In this document: positions 19,401 to 28,839 of the stretch, in pieces
How the letters are laid out: each line of letters begins with the position of its first letter
Numbering within the stretch: position 1 is the stretch's first letter
NCBI GenBank assembly: GCA_003284185.1
Contig: QBWB01000002.1
Coordinates: 1-53,366 of the forward strand
Source: Prochlorococcus sp. AG-315-C08
GTDB taxonomy: Bacteria; Cyanobacteriota; Cyanobacteriia; PCC-6307; Cyanobiaceae
Length of the DNA: 53,366 nt
Direction of reading: 5' to 3'
The notes under the pieces: generated by a model
The model's input: the letters and a program-made list of their open reading frames with translations, nothing else
Databases searched by the model: none
Told to the model about the DNA's origin: nothing
Program-made: the position numbers and the translations under genes

Positions 19401-19997
19401 AAGTTCATTTGAAATTCTGAGTATTTCGCTATTAACTATTCGATCTTCAATAGATCCATGATCTTGAATTTCTAAATAAAAGTCATCATTAAAAATTTCC
19501 TTATACCAAGAGGCAATTTCCCTCGCAACATCAAGCCTCCCCTTAAGGATTGCTTGAGGAATCTCTCCACCCAAGCAAGCAGTTGAACATATTAATCCTT
19601 TACTATATTTTTTGAGCAACGATTTATCTATGCAAGCCCGAGAGAATATGCCTCTTCCTCTCATGCCATTAAGATGACTTAATGTTGTCAGCTTTACAAG
19701 ATTCTCATAGCCAATTTGATTTTTTGCAATAACCACAAGATGATATCTTCTTTCTTTTTTAGGCTGAGGATCATCTATAGAGCCATTAATTACATACATC
19801 TCATTCCCAATAATCGGCTTTATATTTGCTGCCTGACATAACTTCAACAATTCAATAGCTCCATACATAACTCCATGATCAGTTATCGCAAGTGCATTCA
19901 GCCCAAGCTCCTTAGCCCTATTAACCATTGCAGGTAATTGGCTTGCTCCATCAAGAAGACTGTAATCACTGTGATTATGAATCGGAACAAATGTCAT
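16482..19997 (-). CDS. dnaE: DNA polymerase III alpha subunit, intact (no intein)
   Basis: The replicative polymerase (1171 residues). The N-terminal PHP domain begins [15 protein letters not shown]; the palm carries [14 protein letters not shown] and the catalytic [15 protein letters not shown] (about residues 406-420), with further motifs [16 protein letters not shown] and [10 protein letters not shown]. The C-terminal part has the helix-hairpin-helix and OB domains ([18 protein letters not shown]). Many cyanobacteria carry dnaE as two genes joined by a split intein; here the gene is continuous, as in marine picocyanobacteria. Confidence 0.97.
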   Translation of the reverse strand: MTFVPIHNHSDYSLLDGASQLPAMVNRAKELGLNALAITDHGVMYGAIELLKLCQAANIKPIIGNEMYVINGSIDDPQPKKERRYHLVVIAKNQIGYENLVKLTTLSHLNGMRGRGIFSRACIDKSLLKKYSKGLICSTACLGGEIPQAILKGRLDVAREIASWYKEIFNDDFYLEIQDHGSIEDRIVNSEILRISNELDIKIIATNDAHYISKNDIEAHDALICVLTGKLISDSKRLRYTGTEYLKSEEEMRKLFIDHLDSEVIDKAIENTGLIAEKVKQYSILGNYKMPDFPIPEGYTPVTYLKEITISGLLQRLEIDNFHKVDISYKERLKYELDVMEQMGFPTYFLVVWDYIKFARESKIPVGPGRGSAAGSLVAYALQITNIDPVKNGLLFERFLNPERKSMPDIDTDFCIERRGEVIDYVTKKYGQDKVAQIITFNRMTSKAVLKDVARVLDISYSEADRLAKLIPVVRGKPAKLSSMISKDSPNKDFLEKYNNDSKIKKWVDMAMRIEGTNKTFGVHAAGVVIAAQSLDNLVPLQRNNDGQIITQYFMEDIESLGLLKMDFLGLRNLTMIEKTVDLVEESIGHRLNPDSLPFTDKKTFDLLSRGDLEGIFQLESSGMRQIVKDLKPSSLEDISSILALYRPGPLDAGLIPKFINRKHGKENVDFPHHSLEPILSETYGIMVYQEQIMKIAQDLAGYSLGQADLLRRAMGKKKVTEMQRHRKLFVEGAVSKGVEQIIADKLFDQMVLFAEYCFNKSHSTAYGAVTYQTAYLKAHYPVAYMAALLTVNSGSSDKIQRYISNCNSMGINVLPPNINTSGYDFTPSDNSILFGLSAVKNLGSNAIKKLIKSREIDGEFHSLAEICDRISLNVINRRGLEALIHCGALDSLEENANRAQLIADLDLVIDWASSRAKDRISGQGNLFDIISTSTNDPLTNDYRTAPKATNVKEYPPTDKLKLEKEYVGFYLSDHPLKQLSEPAKLIAPISLSTLDDQKDKARVSVIAMIPEIRQVTTRKGDRMAIIQLEDLTGSCEAVVFPKSYERLCEHLMVETRLLIWASVDRRDDNVQLILEDCREIDDLKFILIDLRPEQATDINVQHKLRECLSRNRPARNELGVRVPVVACLHDADNTRYVRLGDQFCVRDAKQALNILSDNSFVARSSKSLIN

Positions 19998-20022
19998 TCA
20001 AGAAACTTTCAATCAGGCCCTT

Positions 20023-20062
20023 TATATAGTGTAGCCGGAAACCAAGGCGCTATATAGAGTGT
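20023..20062 (-). promoter_or_regulatory. Paired TATATAG elements upstream of dnaE
   Basis: The short gap between gatA and dnaE contains two near-identical elements on the plus strand (TATATAGTGT at 20023 and TATATAGAGTGT at 20051), 28 bases apart. Read toward dnaE on the minus strand they give CACTATATA and CACTCTATATA, either of which could serve as a -10 region. Whether they are a tandem promoter or a repeated operator cannot be decided by eye. Confidence 0.3.
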
Positions 20063-20069
20063 TTATCTT

Positions 20070-21530
20070 TTAAAATATGTATTCAGGTTTCTTTTTATTT
20101 TTAAAGACATCAGCTGCAATCTCAAACTGATTAGCCACCTGAAGAATTCGATCTTCTTCAAAAACATTTCCTATCAATTGCAAACCAATTGGGAGACCGT
20201 TTTTATCAAAGCCACAAGGAATACTTATAGCAGGCAATCCAGCTAAGTTAGCAGGAATAGTTAATAAATCAGATAAATACATTGCCATAGGGTTATTGAT
20301 ATTTTCACCAAATTCAAAAGCAGTAGTAGGAGCGGTTGGTGCTAATAAAACATCTACTTTTTGAAAAGCATTATCAAAGTCTTTACGAATTAAAGTTCTA
20401 ACTTGTTGTGCTTTTTTATAATACGCATCTACATATCCAGCAGAAAGAGCGTAAGTCCCTATAAGTATTCGTCTTTTTACTTCACTTCCAAAACCATCAG
20501 CTCTACTTTTCGAAGTCATAGATATAAGTGATTCAGCCTTATCAGAACGAAACCCATACTTAACTCCATCATATCTAGCCAAGTTTGCGGAAGCTTCAGA
20601 AGGGGCAATTAAATAATAAGTAGCAATACCATCATTAAAGCGAGGACAAGATATATTAATAATTTCTGCACCCAAACTCTCTAAAACCGAAGCAGATTTT
20701 AAAACTGATTCTTTAACAGATGAAGAAAGACCTTCGTGCTCAAAACAATTATCAATTAAACCTATTTTTAATCCCTTGATTGACTTAGATAGGTTTTCTA
20801 AATAATTAGGAACAGGAATATCAATAGACGTGGAATCAAGCTTATCCTTACCAGAAATTACTTGCAATAGTTCTGCAGCATCAGAGACAGAAGAGGCAAA
20901 AGGACCTACCTGATCTAATGAACTAGCAAAAGCAATTAGTCCCCATCTACTCACTCGACCGTAAGTAGGCTTTAGTCCAACGACTCCACAAAAAGAAGCT
21001 GGTTGTCTAATTGATCCTCCAGTATCAGAGCCCAATGCACCAAAACATAGACCTGAAGCAACAGCTGCCGCACTACCACCAGAACTACCTCCTGGAACAT
21101 TATTAGTATTCCAAGGATTCAATGTGGGTCCAAATGCGGAGTTTTCAGTTGAACTCCCCATTGCAAATTCATCTAAATTTGTCTTTCCAATCATTACTGC
21201 TCCTGAATTCCAAAGTCTTTCAGTGACCGTTGACTCGTATGGAGGAATGAAATTTCCTAAAATGCGACTTGCACAAGTGGTTTTTATACCTTTAGTACAT
21301 AAATTATCTTTAATACCTATTGGAATACCAGCTAAGGGAGGAAGTGTTTCACCAGCAGAGCGCTTTGTATCAATTGTTTCAGCCTGTAAAAGAGCATATT
21401 CACCAGTTACAGACAAATAACAATTAAGCTTTGGATCTAACTCATTAATTCGCTTAAGTTTTTCTTGAACAAGCTCTTTAGAAGAGACTTCACCACGCTT
21501 TAGCTTTTGGCGTAAGTCTGCGAAAGTCAT
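20070..21530 (-). CDS. gatA: Glutamyl-tRNA(Gln) amidotransferase subunit A
   Basis: GatA supplies ammonia from glutamine to convert Glu-tRNA(Gln) (and Asp-tRNA(Asn)) to the amidated forms, within GatCAB. The 486-residue amidase-signature protein has the Ser-cisSer-Lys triad: K74 in [11 protein letters not shown]149 in [13 protein letters not shown], and the nucleophile S173 in [14 protein letters not shown]. Length is typical. gatB and gatC are not in the window. Confidence 0.97.
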   Translation of the reverse strand: MTFADLRQKLKRGEVSSKELVQEKLKRINELDPKLNCYLSVTGEYALLQAETIDTKRSAGETLPPLAGIPIGIKDNLCTKGIKTTCASRILGNFIPPYESTVTERLWNSGAVMIGKTNLDEFAMGSSTENSAFGPTLNPWNTNNVPGGSSGGSAAAVASGLCFGALGSDTGGSIRQPASFCGVVGLKPTYGRVSRWGLIAFASSLDQVGPFASSVSDAAELLQVISGKDKLDSTSIDIPVPNYLENLSKSIKGLKIGLIDNCFEHEGLSSSVKESVLKSASVLESLGAEIINISCPRFNDGIATYYLIAPSEASANLARYDGVKYGFRSDKAESLISMTSKSRADGFGSEVKRRILIGTYALSAGYVDAYYKKAQQVRTLIRKDFDNAFQKVDVLLAPTAPTTAFEFGENINNPMAMYLSDLLTIPANLAGLPAISIPCGFDKNGLPIGLQLIGNVFEEDRILQVANQFEIAADVFKNKKKPEYIF

Positions 21531-21567
21531 TATTTATTAATAAATTTGAGAAACACTAGTTATAAGA

Positions 21568-21798
21568 CTATGACGTAAGAGGTTCTTTACGCTGAGCTCG
21601 AACAATTGTATGGCTTATATCGTCGGGAGCCTCGTTTGACAAATCCTCAATAAAAGAAAGTAGGCTAAGTTTCAAGCTACGACGAGTAAGAAAGGGACCA
21701 AACCAATAAGTAACTTCAGGCTGCTTAGTTTCAACTTTGGCCCACCAGGCCAGGCCAAAACTGTTACCTAAGCTACGGAGTGCCCTAAGGGGACCCAT
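21568..21798 (-). CDS. DUF1816 protein
   Basis: A 76-residue protein matching the cyanobacterial DUF1816 pattern: GLAWWAKVETKQPEVTYWFG, then FLTRRSLKLSLLSFIEDLS and a charged C-terminus. DUF1816 proteins are short and related in part to the CpcD-like linker fold, but their role is not settled. It lies 37 bases upstream of gatA on the same strand and could share a transcript. Local base composition is less AT-rich than most spacers here, consistent with a conserved gene. Confidence 0.8.
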   Translation of the reverse strand: MGPLRALRSLGNSFGLAWWAKVETKQPEVTYWFGPFLTRRSLKLSLLSFIEDLSNEAPDDISHTIVRAQRKEPLTS

Positions 21799-22006
21799 GA
21801 AATCATTGCATTTTTGTTATTTTAGTTTCTTAAACGAAAATTTATCAATAAAAAAACAAATTTATGTTCACTTGATGATCAACCTATCAGAAAACCAAAA
21901 TTTATTAAGAGATCAAAAAGCTAAGTGGCAAAAGAAAAATTGAATTTTTATGTTAATTAGATCTTTTAAAACTACAATAGCAAAATTGAATTTATACCAA
22001 TTGAGA

Positions 22007-23197
22007 TTAATTATCTTCCAATGTTTCGATGCTATTTGTGGAAATCTGGGGCTTAAATAATCGAGGAGATGGATCTTGACCAGAGATAGAACTCATCCAT
22101 TTACTTTTAGCAACTTCATACAGAAAAATAGATGTAGCAACAGAAGCATTCAGACTTGTAGTGACACCTTTCAAAGGTATTCTTACTAATTGATCACATA
22201 GCCTTCTAGTTATTAATGAAATACCTTTATCCTCTGATCCAATTACTACAACTAATTTACCTTCAAGTTTAATTTCAGTAAGGGTTAAATCACCTTCCTG
22301 AGCAAGGCCAACAATCTTATAACCTTCATCTTTTAATTTTTCCAAAGACCTGTTTAAGTTAACAACTCTTGCAACAGGTAAATGTTCCAATGCCCCAGCA
22401 GCAACTTTTGCTACCGATCCAGTTAAACCTGCACTGCGTCTTTGAGGTAAAACCAAACCGTGTGCTCCAAGTGCTTCTGCAGATCTAATAATTGCTCCAA
22501 GATTTTGAGGATCAGTTAATCCATCTAAAGCAAGTAATAGTGCTTTATCCCCAAAAGGATTACATGCATCAATTAAATTTTTCAAGTCAAGTGTTTTAGA
22601 GGCAGCAATTTGTAGAACGATTCCTTGATGAACAGCTCCTTTAGTAATTTGACCAAGTCTTGACCATGAAACTTCTTCAACTAAGACCCCAGATGCTTTG
22701 GAATCTTTAAGCAATTGGAAAAACTTAGGTGAACTTCGCATTTCAGAAGTACACCAAATACGGTGAATCGCTCTACCAGATACCAGTGCTGCTTCAGTTG
22801 AATGGCGACCCCAAATCAAATCCTCAGATACATTCTTACCAAAACTTTCTGAATGAGAGACTTGAGGGTGTTGAGTACTTGATTCATTATTAATTTTTTG
22901 GCTTCGATAATCCTTATCAAATTGATTTGAAGGCCTTGATCTCCACCTGGTTGGGTTTTGACTATTGGATGAAAATTGATCATTATTTCTTCTTACTTTA
23001 AATAATCTTTCAGAATATTCATTTGTATTAGCTTGATCAAATTTGCGAATGATTTGATTATTTTTTTTATTAGGCCGCGGATTCCCGAAATTTAAGTTAT
23101 TTGTCTCATTTTCAGAATTTAGACGAGATCTACTCTGCCCTTTTTTATAAGCAGTGTTTTTTGGATTCCTGGTGTCTTTATTGAATCGATAACTCAT
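22007..23197 (-). CDS. SpoU/TrmH-family rRNA 2'-O-methyltransferase (RlmB-like) with long basic N-terminus
   Basis: The C-terminal 270 residues form a TrmH group-3 enzyme: substrate-binding domain (DLIWGRHSTEAALVSGRAIH), then the SPOUT knot with DGLTDPQNLGAIIRSAEALG, VVVIGSEDKGI and VRIPLKGVTTSLNASVATSI, the three SpoU motifs. RlmB methylates G2251 in 23S rRNA; the exact target here is inferred. The first about 125 residues are low-complexity, rich in Asn, Arg, Ser and Lys, and probably disordered RNA-binding sequence. The Mini-III RNase gene lies 17 bases upstream, an RNA-processing pair. Confidence 0.9.
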   Translation of the reverse strand: MSYRFNKDTRNPKNTAYKKGQSRSRLNSENETNNLNFGNPRPNKKNNQIIRKFDQANTNEYSERLFKVRRNNDQFSSNSQNPTRWRSRPSNQFDKDYRSQKINNESSTQHPQVSHSESFGKNVSEDLIWGRHSTEAALVSGRAIHRIWCTSEMRSSPKFFQLLKDSKASGVLVEEVSWSRLGQITKGAVHQGIVLQIAASKTLDLKNLIDACNPFGDKALLLALDGLTDPQNLGAIIRSAEALGAHGLVLPQRRSAGLTGSVAKVAAGALEHLPVARVVNLNRSLEKLKDEGYKIVGLAQEGDLTLTEIKLEGKLVVVIGSEDKGISLITRRLCDQLVRIPLKGVTTSLNASVATSIFLYEVAKSKWMSSISGQDPSPRLFKPQISTNSIETLEDN

Positions 23198-23214
23198 TTT
23201 AATAAAAAACTATT

Positions 23215-23619
23215 TCACTCAGAATTGATTTGATCAAGATAATCAAAGAGATCAGCAAGACGTTGAGGATTTTTCAAGAACAACCATCCAACAATAGTCT
23301 CAAAACCTGTAGCAATAGCATATGTGGCAGCATCTACATTTTTTGGACCTCTTCCAGCTTTATTTCTTGCCCGTCTAAGATAATCTTTTTCTATATCATT
23401 CAGGAATGGTTCAATTTTTCCTATAGCCTTAGCCTGGCTAATTGCATTGACCTCATTAACAACAGCATTATGTAAATCTTTTGAACGACCAGGACTACTG
23501 CAATAACGCAAACGTTGATGAAGTTCCCATACGGCATCACCCAACCATGCCAATTGCAAGGGTCCTAAAGCATCAGGAGAAATTGATGATGATTTATTAG
23601 AGCGAATCCAATTAGTCAA
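23215..23619 (-). CDS. mrnC: Mini-ribonuclease 3 family protein
   Basis: A 134-residue RNase III catalytic domain without a dsRNA-binding domain, as in Mini-III, which matures 23S rRNA ends in Gram-positives and cyanobacteria. It has LAWLGDAVWELHQR with the first acidic metal ligand, the RRARNKAGRGPKNVD segment and ATGFETIVGWLFL with the second acidic motif. The start is TTG (23619), overlapping the TGA stop of the STAS gene as TTGA, so the two are translationally coupled. Confidence 0.92.
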   Translation of the reverse strand: MTNWIRSNKSSSISPDALGPLQLAWLGDAVWELHQRLRYCSSPGRSKDLHNAVVNEVNAISQAKAIGKIEPFLNDIEKDYLRRARNKAGRGPKNVDAATYAIATGFETIVGWLFLKNPQRLADLFDYLDQINSE

Positions 23620-23981
23620 GAAGAAAGTTTGCTAAGAGCTGTTTTCAAATCAAGAGATAAATGTAGGAATTCTTCTAAACGAACAAGTTTAATTGTTTGT
23701 ATAACCCTGGGGTTCCCCACTACTGAAAATGATCTTTTGGCGTCATTGCATTTCTTAGCTGCTTGAACCATTGCACCAAGACCTGAAGAATCAATAAAAT
23801 CTATATTTGACAAATCAAATACAACTGAATATTGATTCGAGGACAATACATCATTTATAAAAGTAGAGAACTGCTTCTCAGAATAAGCATCTAGTTGTCC
23901 AGTAAAAGAAACAACCAAACAACCATCTTGATGGTTAAAACCACCTCGAAGAGAAACAGTAAGTCGTTTAAAATCAGTTAT
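23616..23981 (-). CDS. STAS-domain protein (anti-sigma-factor antagonist type), likely non-AUG start
   Basis: A SpoIIAA-like STAS domain: VVSFTGQLDAYSEKQF, then DLSNIDFIDSSGLGAMVQAA, where the Ser-Ser pair is the usual phosphorylated site, and a C-terminal RLEEFLHLSLDLKTAL helix. The only standard start in frame is a TTG at 23918, but that would delete the first beta strand. The frame is open further upstream and encodes TDFKRLTVSLRGGFNHQDG, just what the domain needs; it would begin at an ATA codon (23981-23979) preceded by AGGGG 8 bases away. Coordinates given use that ATA (121 residues). Family members regulate sigma factors or serve as sensors; the partner is unknown. Confidence 0.8.
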   Translation of the reverse strand: MTDFKRLTVSLRGGFNHQDGCLVVSFTGQLDAYSEKQFSTFINDVLSSNQYSVVFDLSNIDFIDSSGLGAMVQAAKKCNDAKRSFSVVGNPRVIQTIKLVRLEEFLHLSLDLKTALSKLSS

Positions 23982-24031
23982 GGGTTCAGCCCCTAAATCT
24001 TCATGATGAAAGTGTAGTGATAGAAAGTAAA

Positions 24032-25186
24032 TTAATCCACGATTGAACGGCGTTCTTCCATCAAGGTTACAAAACGATTAAAATGGTGATCTGAATCGTG
24101 AGGTCCAGGACTCGCTTCAGGATGATATTGAACACCAAAAAATGGCTTATCTATTACTGAAATGGCTGCAACTGTTTGATCATTTAAATTAAAATGTGAA
24201 ATTTCTATCTTATTCTTATTTAAAGAATTTGGATCCAAAGCAAATCCATGATTTTGACTTGTAATTTCTACTCTTCCAGTTAAACCACATGGGTGATTTA
24301 AACCCCTATGACCATATTTCAACTTAAATGTTTTACCTCCTAAAGCTAAACCGAGAATTTGATGACCTAAACAAATTCCAAACAATGGAATTTGTTCATG
24401 ATTAATCAATTTATTTGTTAGATCAATTCCATTAGTAACAGCTGATGGATCCCCAGGCCCGTTAGAAAGAAAAACACCTTCTGGAGATAAAGATAAAACA
24501 TCTGAAAATGAGGAATTTGCAGGTAAAACAGTCACTTCACAACCATGAGCAACTAATCGATTCAAGATTGATTTTTTTATCCCAAAATCTATCGCAACTA
24601 CATTAAAAGGTATTTGTTTAACTAATTTAATTCTTTTATCAAATAAGGCGGAAGAAGTACTATTAGACTTATAAATATATTTTGTAGTAACTTTATCAAC
24701 AAGATTAAGTCCACTCATAGATGGTGCTAATTTTAAAATAGAAAACAGCTCAGGAAATGAATATTTGGACTCTGATGAAATTACACCATTTAAATTACCA
24801 TTTTCTCTAAGGTGTCTAACTAATGCTCTAGTATCTATACCATTGATACCTACAACATTCTCTGCTTTTAACCATCTATCAAGGTCCTCAGTAGTTCTCC
24901 AATTACCAGTATTTTTTGATATTTGACGAGTAATAACACCCTTAACAGATGGATGATTAGACTCATTGTCTTCATTATTTATACCTGTATTACCAATCTC
25001 TGGATACGTAAAAGTAATTAATTGTCCATAATAACTAGGATCAGTAATAACCTCTTGATATCCTGTCATACCAGTATTAAAAACAATCTCTCCTGTAACT
25101 GTACCCTTCGATCCTAAAGACAAACCTTGAAAAAACATACCATCTTCTAATAATAATATTGCAGAATTTTCAGTATCAAATAACAT
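24032..25186 (-). CDS. carA: Carbamoyl-phosphate synthase small subunit
   Basis: CarA hydrolyses glutamine and channels ammonia to CarB for arginine and pyrimidine synthesis. The 384 residues show the N-terminal CPSase domain (LEDGMFFQGLSLGSKG, VFNTGMTGYQEVITDPSYYG) and the class-I glutamine amidotransferase domain with FLSNGPGDPSAV, the nucleophile cysteine in FGICLGHQILGLALGG, and the His-Glu pair in GVQYHPEASPGPHDS. carB is not in the window. The start of the STAS gene falls within 50 bases of its stop. Confidence 0.97.
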   Translation of the reverse strand: MLFDTENSAILLLEDGMFFQGLSLGSKGTVTGEIVFNTGMTGYQEVITDPSYYGQLITFTYPEIGNTGINNEDNESNHPSVKGVITRQISKNTGNWRTTEDLDRWLKAENVVGINGIDTRALVRHLRENGNLNGVISSESKYSFPELFSILKLAPSMSGLNLVDKVTTKYIYKSNSTSSALFDKRIKLVKQIPFNVVAIDFGIKKSILNRLVAHGCEVTVLPANSSFSDVLSLSPEGVFLSNGPGDPSAVTNGIDLTNKLINHEQIPLFGICLGHQILGLALGGKTFKLKYGHRGLNHPCGLTGRVEITSQNHGFALDPNSLNKNKIEISHFNLNDQTVAAISVIDKPFFGVQYHPEASPGPHDSDHHFNRFVTLMEERRSIVD

Positions 25187-25218
25187 AATAATAAAAAAAT
25201 TTAGGAAGGACGAAAGTA

Positions 25219-26280
25219 TTAATTACATAGAAAGGTCTTTAAATCATTAAAAAGTATCCAGGACTTATTTGTCTCTAAACAATCTAAAGATTTTTGAATT
25301 GCCAAACGCAAGTCATCTTCAATGCCGGAAGCCCATAAAACCAATCCAGCATTGAAAGCAACGACATCTTTATGAGACTTTTTACCTTCTCCTAAAAGTA
25401 GAGATTTTAAAATCAAAGAATTAGTTTGAAGATCATCTCCACAGAGATTTTCATTAGAGATACAATTCAAACCAAAATCTTCAGGGCTAAATATTTCAGA
25501 CCTTAGTAAACCATTTTCAAGGAAACGAAATTCATTTGGACCCTGTAAAGATGCTTCATCTAAACCTCCAGCTCCATGAACGACAACAGCCCTTTTTAAT
25601 CCCATACCCTTTAATGCCAATGACATTGGATCCAATAATTTAGAGCTTGCAACTCCTAATACTTGAGCATTTGGCCTTAATGGATTAACCAATGGGCCAA
25701 GCAAATTGAATACAGTACGAATTCCTAAGCTTTTTCTTAAGGGAGCAAGACTAACAAGAGAAGAATGCCAAGAAGGCGCAAATAGGAAAGTAATCCTGAA
25801 CTTATTTAATGCATGTACAACAGTCTCTAAAGGTGCCTGTAAAGGTAAACCAAGATTTTCTAATACATCAGCAGATCCAACCTTTCCACTAGCACTTCGA
25901 TTCCCATGCTTCGCAATATTTACACCACAGGATGCAGAAACAAAAGCAACTGCTGTCGAAATATTAAAAGTATTAGCTCCATCACCACCGGTACCACAAG
26001 TATCCACTAATTCAAAGTGAGGCAAATCAATCGGAATCTTACAGGCGTTCTGAAGGACTTTCGCCATACATGAGAGCTCTGATCCTGAAATTCCTTTAGA
26101 ACGAAAAGCGGCAAGTAAAGCTCCTGTTTGAACTGGTTCAAATTGATTATTCAACCAAGATTCCATTAACCAAGTTGAAGAATCTTCATTCAATTCTTCT
26201 CCTTCAAGGAGTTTTTCAAGAATACCTGAAAAAGGAGATGGATTAGAAGAAGACATTGCTTGGAAAAAGCCCATGAGCAT
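25219..26280 (-). CDS. trpD: Anthranilate phosphoribosyltransferase
   Basis: TrpD joins anthranilate to PRPP, the second step of tryptophan synthesis. Key motifs in the 353 residues are [18 protein letters not shown] (PRPP binding), [20 protein letters not shown] and the diphosphate-binding [13 protein letters not shown]. Three in-frame ATGs occur in the first nine codons (26280, 26274, 26256); the last (MSSSNPSP) gives the more usual N-terminus. It lies 32 bases upstream of carA, so the two biosynthetic genes may be co-transcribed. No trp leader was seen. Confidence 0.96.
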   Translation of the reverse strand: MLMGFFQAMSSSNPSPFSGILEKLLEGEELNEDSSTWLMESWLNNQFEPVQTGALLAAFRSKGISGSELSCMAKVLQNACKIPIDLPHFELVDTCGTGGDGANTFNISTAVAFVSASCGVNIAKHGNRSASGKVGSADVLENLGLPLQAPLETVVHALNKFRITFLFAPSWHSSLVSLAPLRKSLGIRTVFNLLGPLVNPLRPNAQVLGVASSKLLDPMSLALKGMGLKRAVVVHGAGGLDEASLQGPNEFRFLENGLLRSEIFSPEDFGLNCISNENLCGDDLQTNSLILKSLLLGEGKKSHKDVVAFNAGLVLWASGIEDDLRLAIQKSLDCLETNKSWILFNDLKTFLCN

Positions 26281-26360
26281 TAGACTCAGAGCTGGTTTTA
26301 TATCGATTTTAAATATAACAATTATCGCTCAAATTAACTATAAAAAAGACTTTCCTAACA

Positions 26361-26672
26361 TTATTTTGAGTTTGAGTCTGATGTATCAAAACCTGAACCT
26401 AATGATTCAGTGATAGGAGAACTTATAGGTCGAAAGCCATTTTTCCAAATCTCCCTAGTTTTTATTTCTAATTCCTCACGATTCAAATTCCATTTTTTCA
26501 TAATCTTTTTCATATCAACTTTAAGGTCATCAGCTCCTTGGAACTCTTCATATCGAATAATTAACCTTGCAAGATCTACAAGATCGATATCCTGTGGTGG
26601 GTTTATAGCTGACAACCGATCAATGTGTTCTCGATCAGTTGGATACAAAGGATGATTTTGGACTTGATCCAT
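26361..26672 (-). CDS. DUF3288 protein
   Basis: A 103-residue soluble protein that follows the cyanobacterial DUF3288 pattern: a short start with HPLYPTDREHIDRLS, then DLVDLARLIIRYEEFQGADD and a helix with KKWNLNREELEIKTREIW. The C-terminal 20 residues are Ser/Gly-rich and likely disordered. Function is unknown. It is divergent from the ABC transporter gene across a 73-base gap that must hold both promoters. Confidence 0.8.
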   Translation of the reverse strand: MDQVQNHPLYPTDREHIDRLSAINPPQDIDLVDLARLIIRYEEFQGADDLKVDMKKIMKKWNLNREELEIKTREIWKNGFRPISSPITESLGSGFDTSDSNSK

Positions 26673-26683
26673 TAACTATTTTT

Positions 26684-26689
26684 TATAAT
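26684..26689 (+). promoter_or_regulatory. Candidate -10 box for the ABC half-transporter
   Basis: A perfect TATAAT lies 57 bases before the ATG of the ABC exporter, in the 73-base divergent gap shared with the DUF3288 gene. No clear -35 element precedes it, which is common in Prochlorococcus. The call rests on the hexamer and its position alone. Confidence 0.4.
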
Positions 26690-26745
26690 GATATTCACAT
26701 TCATAGGTCTATATTGCCTAAATTGATGAGCATATTGATAAACGC

Positions 26746-28497
26746 ATGCCTGCATTACGTCTAGATCTAATAAAAAACTATTTAAGACCTCATAAAAAAA
26801 AGTTAGTTGTTGGAGCAATCTGCCTTGTCGTTGTAAACCTTTTGAGTGTTGCAATACCAATGGAAGTAAAGAATATTGTTGACGATTTGAAAATTGGATT
26901 TTCTGCAACTGATGTTCTAAACAAAGCAGCCTGGTTAGTTATTTTGGCGACATCAATGGCATCTGTGAGGCTGATATCAAGACAATTGGTATTTGGTGTT
27001 GGTAGACAAGTAGAAGTTTCTTTAAGACAAAGATTATTTGACCATATGCTTGGACAAGACCCAGGCTGGGTTCAAGAAATAGGAACTGGTGAAGTTATAA
27101 CAAGAGCCACAAGTGATTTAGAGAATATAAGAAGATTACTAGGATTCACAATTTTAAGTCTTACAAACACTTTATTGGCTTACACTTTTACATTGCCTGC
27201 AATGTTGACAATCGATCCCCTTTTAACAGTAATTTCTATATCAATATATCCAATATTGCTAGGAACAGTAGGATTATTTGGGGGTAGAATGGTTAAACAA
27301 CGTAAAACCCAACAAAAAGCACTTTCATTATTAAGCGAATTAATACAAGAAGATTTATCAGGCATTAGTGCAATAAAAATCTATGGGCAAGAGAAAGCTG
27401 AACTAGAAGCTTTCAAACTACTTAACGAAAGATATAGAGATGCTGCGATTAATCTCGCTAAGACAGCAAGCACTTTGTTCCCGCTTCTTCAAGGACTTTC
27501 TTCAATATCACTACTGTTATTGATTGCAATAGGAAGTAGTCAACTCTCAGCTGGGTCATTAACTGTAGGAGGACTTGTAGCATTAATACTTTATGTTGAA
27601 AGACTTGTCTTTCCAACAGCTTTATTGGGTTTCACCTTAAACACATTTCAATTAGGTCAAGTAAGTTTAGAAAGAGTTGAGGAAATCCTTAATCATAAAC
27701 CAACAATTAAAGATGCAGAAAAATCAATAAACATAATTAAAGAGATTAAAGGAAATCTAGAAGCTAAAGACCTATCAATAAGCTATCCAGACTCTTCCAG
27801 AGAAATCCTAAGGAACCTCTCATTCAAAATAAATGCAGGTGAAATAGTTGCATTAGTTGGTCCAGTGGGATGCGGTAAAACAACTTTAGCTAGAGCAATA
27901 GGAAGAATGGTACCTATTTCGAAAGGGCAACTATTTTTAGATGATTATGATGTTGTTGATTTAAAATTAGAGGAGCTAAGAAGCAACATTGCACTTGTAC
28001 CACAAGAAGGGTATCTTTTTACAAATACCCTTGCTGAAAATATAAGATATGGAAACCCAAATGCATCAATAAAAGAAGTTGAAGAATCCGCAAATCAGGC
28101 AAGAATGGCAGATGACATAAGAAGTTTTCCCGATGGTTTCAAAACATTAGTCGGGGAAAGAGGAATCACTCTTAGTGGAGGCCAAAGGCAAAGAACTGCC
28201 TTAGGAAGAGCATTACTGATCAATGCAAAAATAATAGTTCTAGATGATGCACTCGCTAGTGTTGACAACAAAACAGCATCAGCAATACTTCAAACAATAA
28301 AGAATCAATTTAATAGAACAATACTAATGATTAGTCACCAACTATCTGCAGCGGCGGCCTGCGACCGCATTATGGTAATGAGTGAGGGGAAAATTGTACA
28401 AGAAGGTACACATCAACTTCTAACAAGTCAAGAAGGCATTTATAAGAGAATGTGGGAAAGAGAAAAAGCTGCCGAAAAAATACAAGCAGAGAGCTAA
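26746..28497 (+). CDS. ABC half-exporter (membrane domain fused to ATPase)
   Basis: A 583-residue half-transporter. Residues about 15-300 form six membrane helices (ABC transmembrane type 1), residues about 335-575 the ATPase with Walker A GPVGCGKTT, Q-loop LVPQEGYLFTNTLAENIRYG, signature LSGGQRQRTALGRALL, Walker B IIVLDDALASVDN and switch histidine in ISHQLS. The residue after the Walker B aspartate is Asp, not the usual catalytic Glu, as seen in one half of heterodimeric MdlA/YheI-type exporters. No partner half is nearby. Substrate is unknown; lipid or drug export is typical of the family. Confidence 0.92.
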   Translation: MPALRLDLIKNYLRPHKKKLVVGAICLVVVNLLSVAIPMEVKNIVDDLKIGFSATDVLNKAAWLVILATSMASVRLISRQLVFGVGRQVEVSLRQRLFDHMLGQDPGWVQEIGTGEVITRATSDLENIRRLLGFTILSLTNTLLAYTFTLPAMLTIDPLLTVISISIYPILLGTVGLFGGRMVKQRKTQQKALSLLSELIQEDLSGISAIKIYGQEKAELEAFKLLNERYRDAAINLAKTASTLFPLLQGLSSISLLLLIAIGSSQLSAGSLTVGGLVALILYVERLVFPTALLGFTLNTFQLGQVSLERVEEILNHKPTIKDAEKSINIIKEIKGNLEAKDLSISYPDSSREILRNLSFKINAGEIVALVGPVGCGKTTLARAIGRMVPISKGQLFLDDYDVVDLKLEELRSNIALVPQEGYLFTNTLAENIRYGNPNASIKEVEESANQARMADDIRSFPDGFKTLVGERGITLSGGQRQRTALGRALLINAKIIVLDDALASVDNKTASAILQTIKNQFNRTILMISHQLSAAAACDRIMVMSEGKIVQEGTHQLLTSQEGIYKRMWEREKAAEKIQAES

Positions 28498-28588
28498 TCA
28501 TTTCTTATTAAAGTTTTTAAATCTATTTTCAAATATTCAGTTAAAAGAGATTAAAACAATTATGTTCTAAGTATGATTTATTGACATT

Positions 28589-28834
28589 ATGACAAATTCC
28601 TCAAAATATAAACTTATTTGTGACCTTCAATTTGGTGATATCTATATCCAAATACTTGCATGGATGGGAGTAATATTTCTAAGTCTTGCAGCAGGACTAG
28701 GTCTAATGGGGTCGTCAAGACCATTGTTTGCACTTTTTGGTGTAGGTTTAATTTTAGTTTTAAGTCTTCCTTTCTTATTATTTGCATTCGTAACTACATT
28801 AATTAATCATATAAAAATAGCAACAATCAACTAA
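28589..28834 (+). CDS. Small two-helix membrane protein
   Basis: An 81-residue protein with two long hydrophobic segments (about 21-42 and 46-72), linked by a tight [11 protein letters not shown] turn, and polar ends. The Gly-rich first helix ([10 protein letters not shown]) suggests helix packing. It lies between the ABC exporter and msrA, 5 bases before msrA, so it is probably translated with msrA. I recognise no family. Confidence 0.65.
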   Translation: MTNSSKYKLICDLQFGDIYIQILAWMGVIFLSLAAGLGLMGSSRPLFALFGVGLILVLSLPFLLFAFVTTLINHIKIATIN

Positions 28835-28839
28835 ATATA

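Noticed and set aside
21737-21943. Plus-strand 68-codon frame opposite DUF1816
   Set aside because: Its first half is the mirror of the DUF1816 gene. A 22-codon ATG frame at its end (MINLSENQN) is too short to support.
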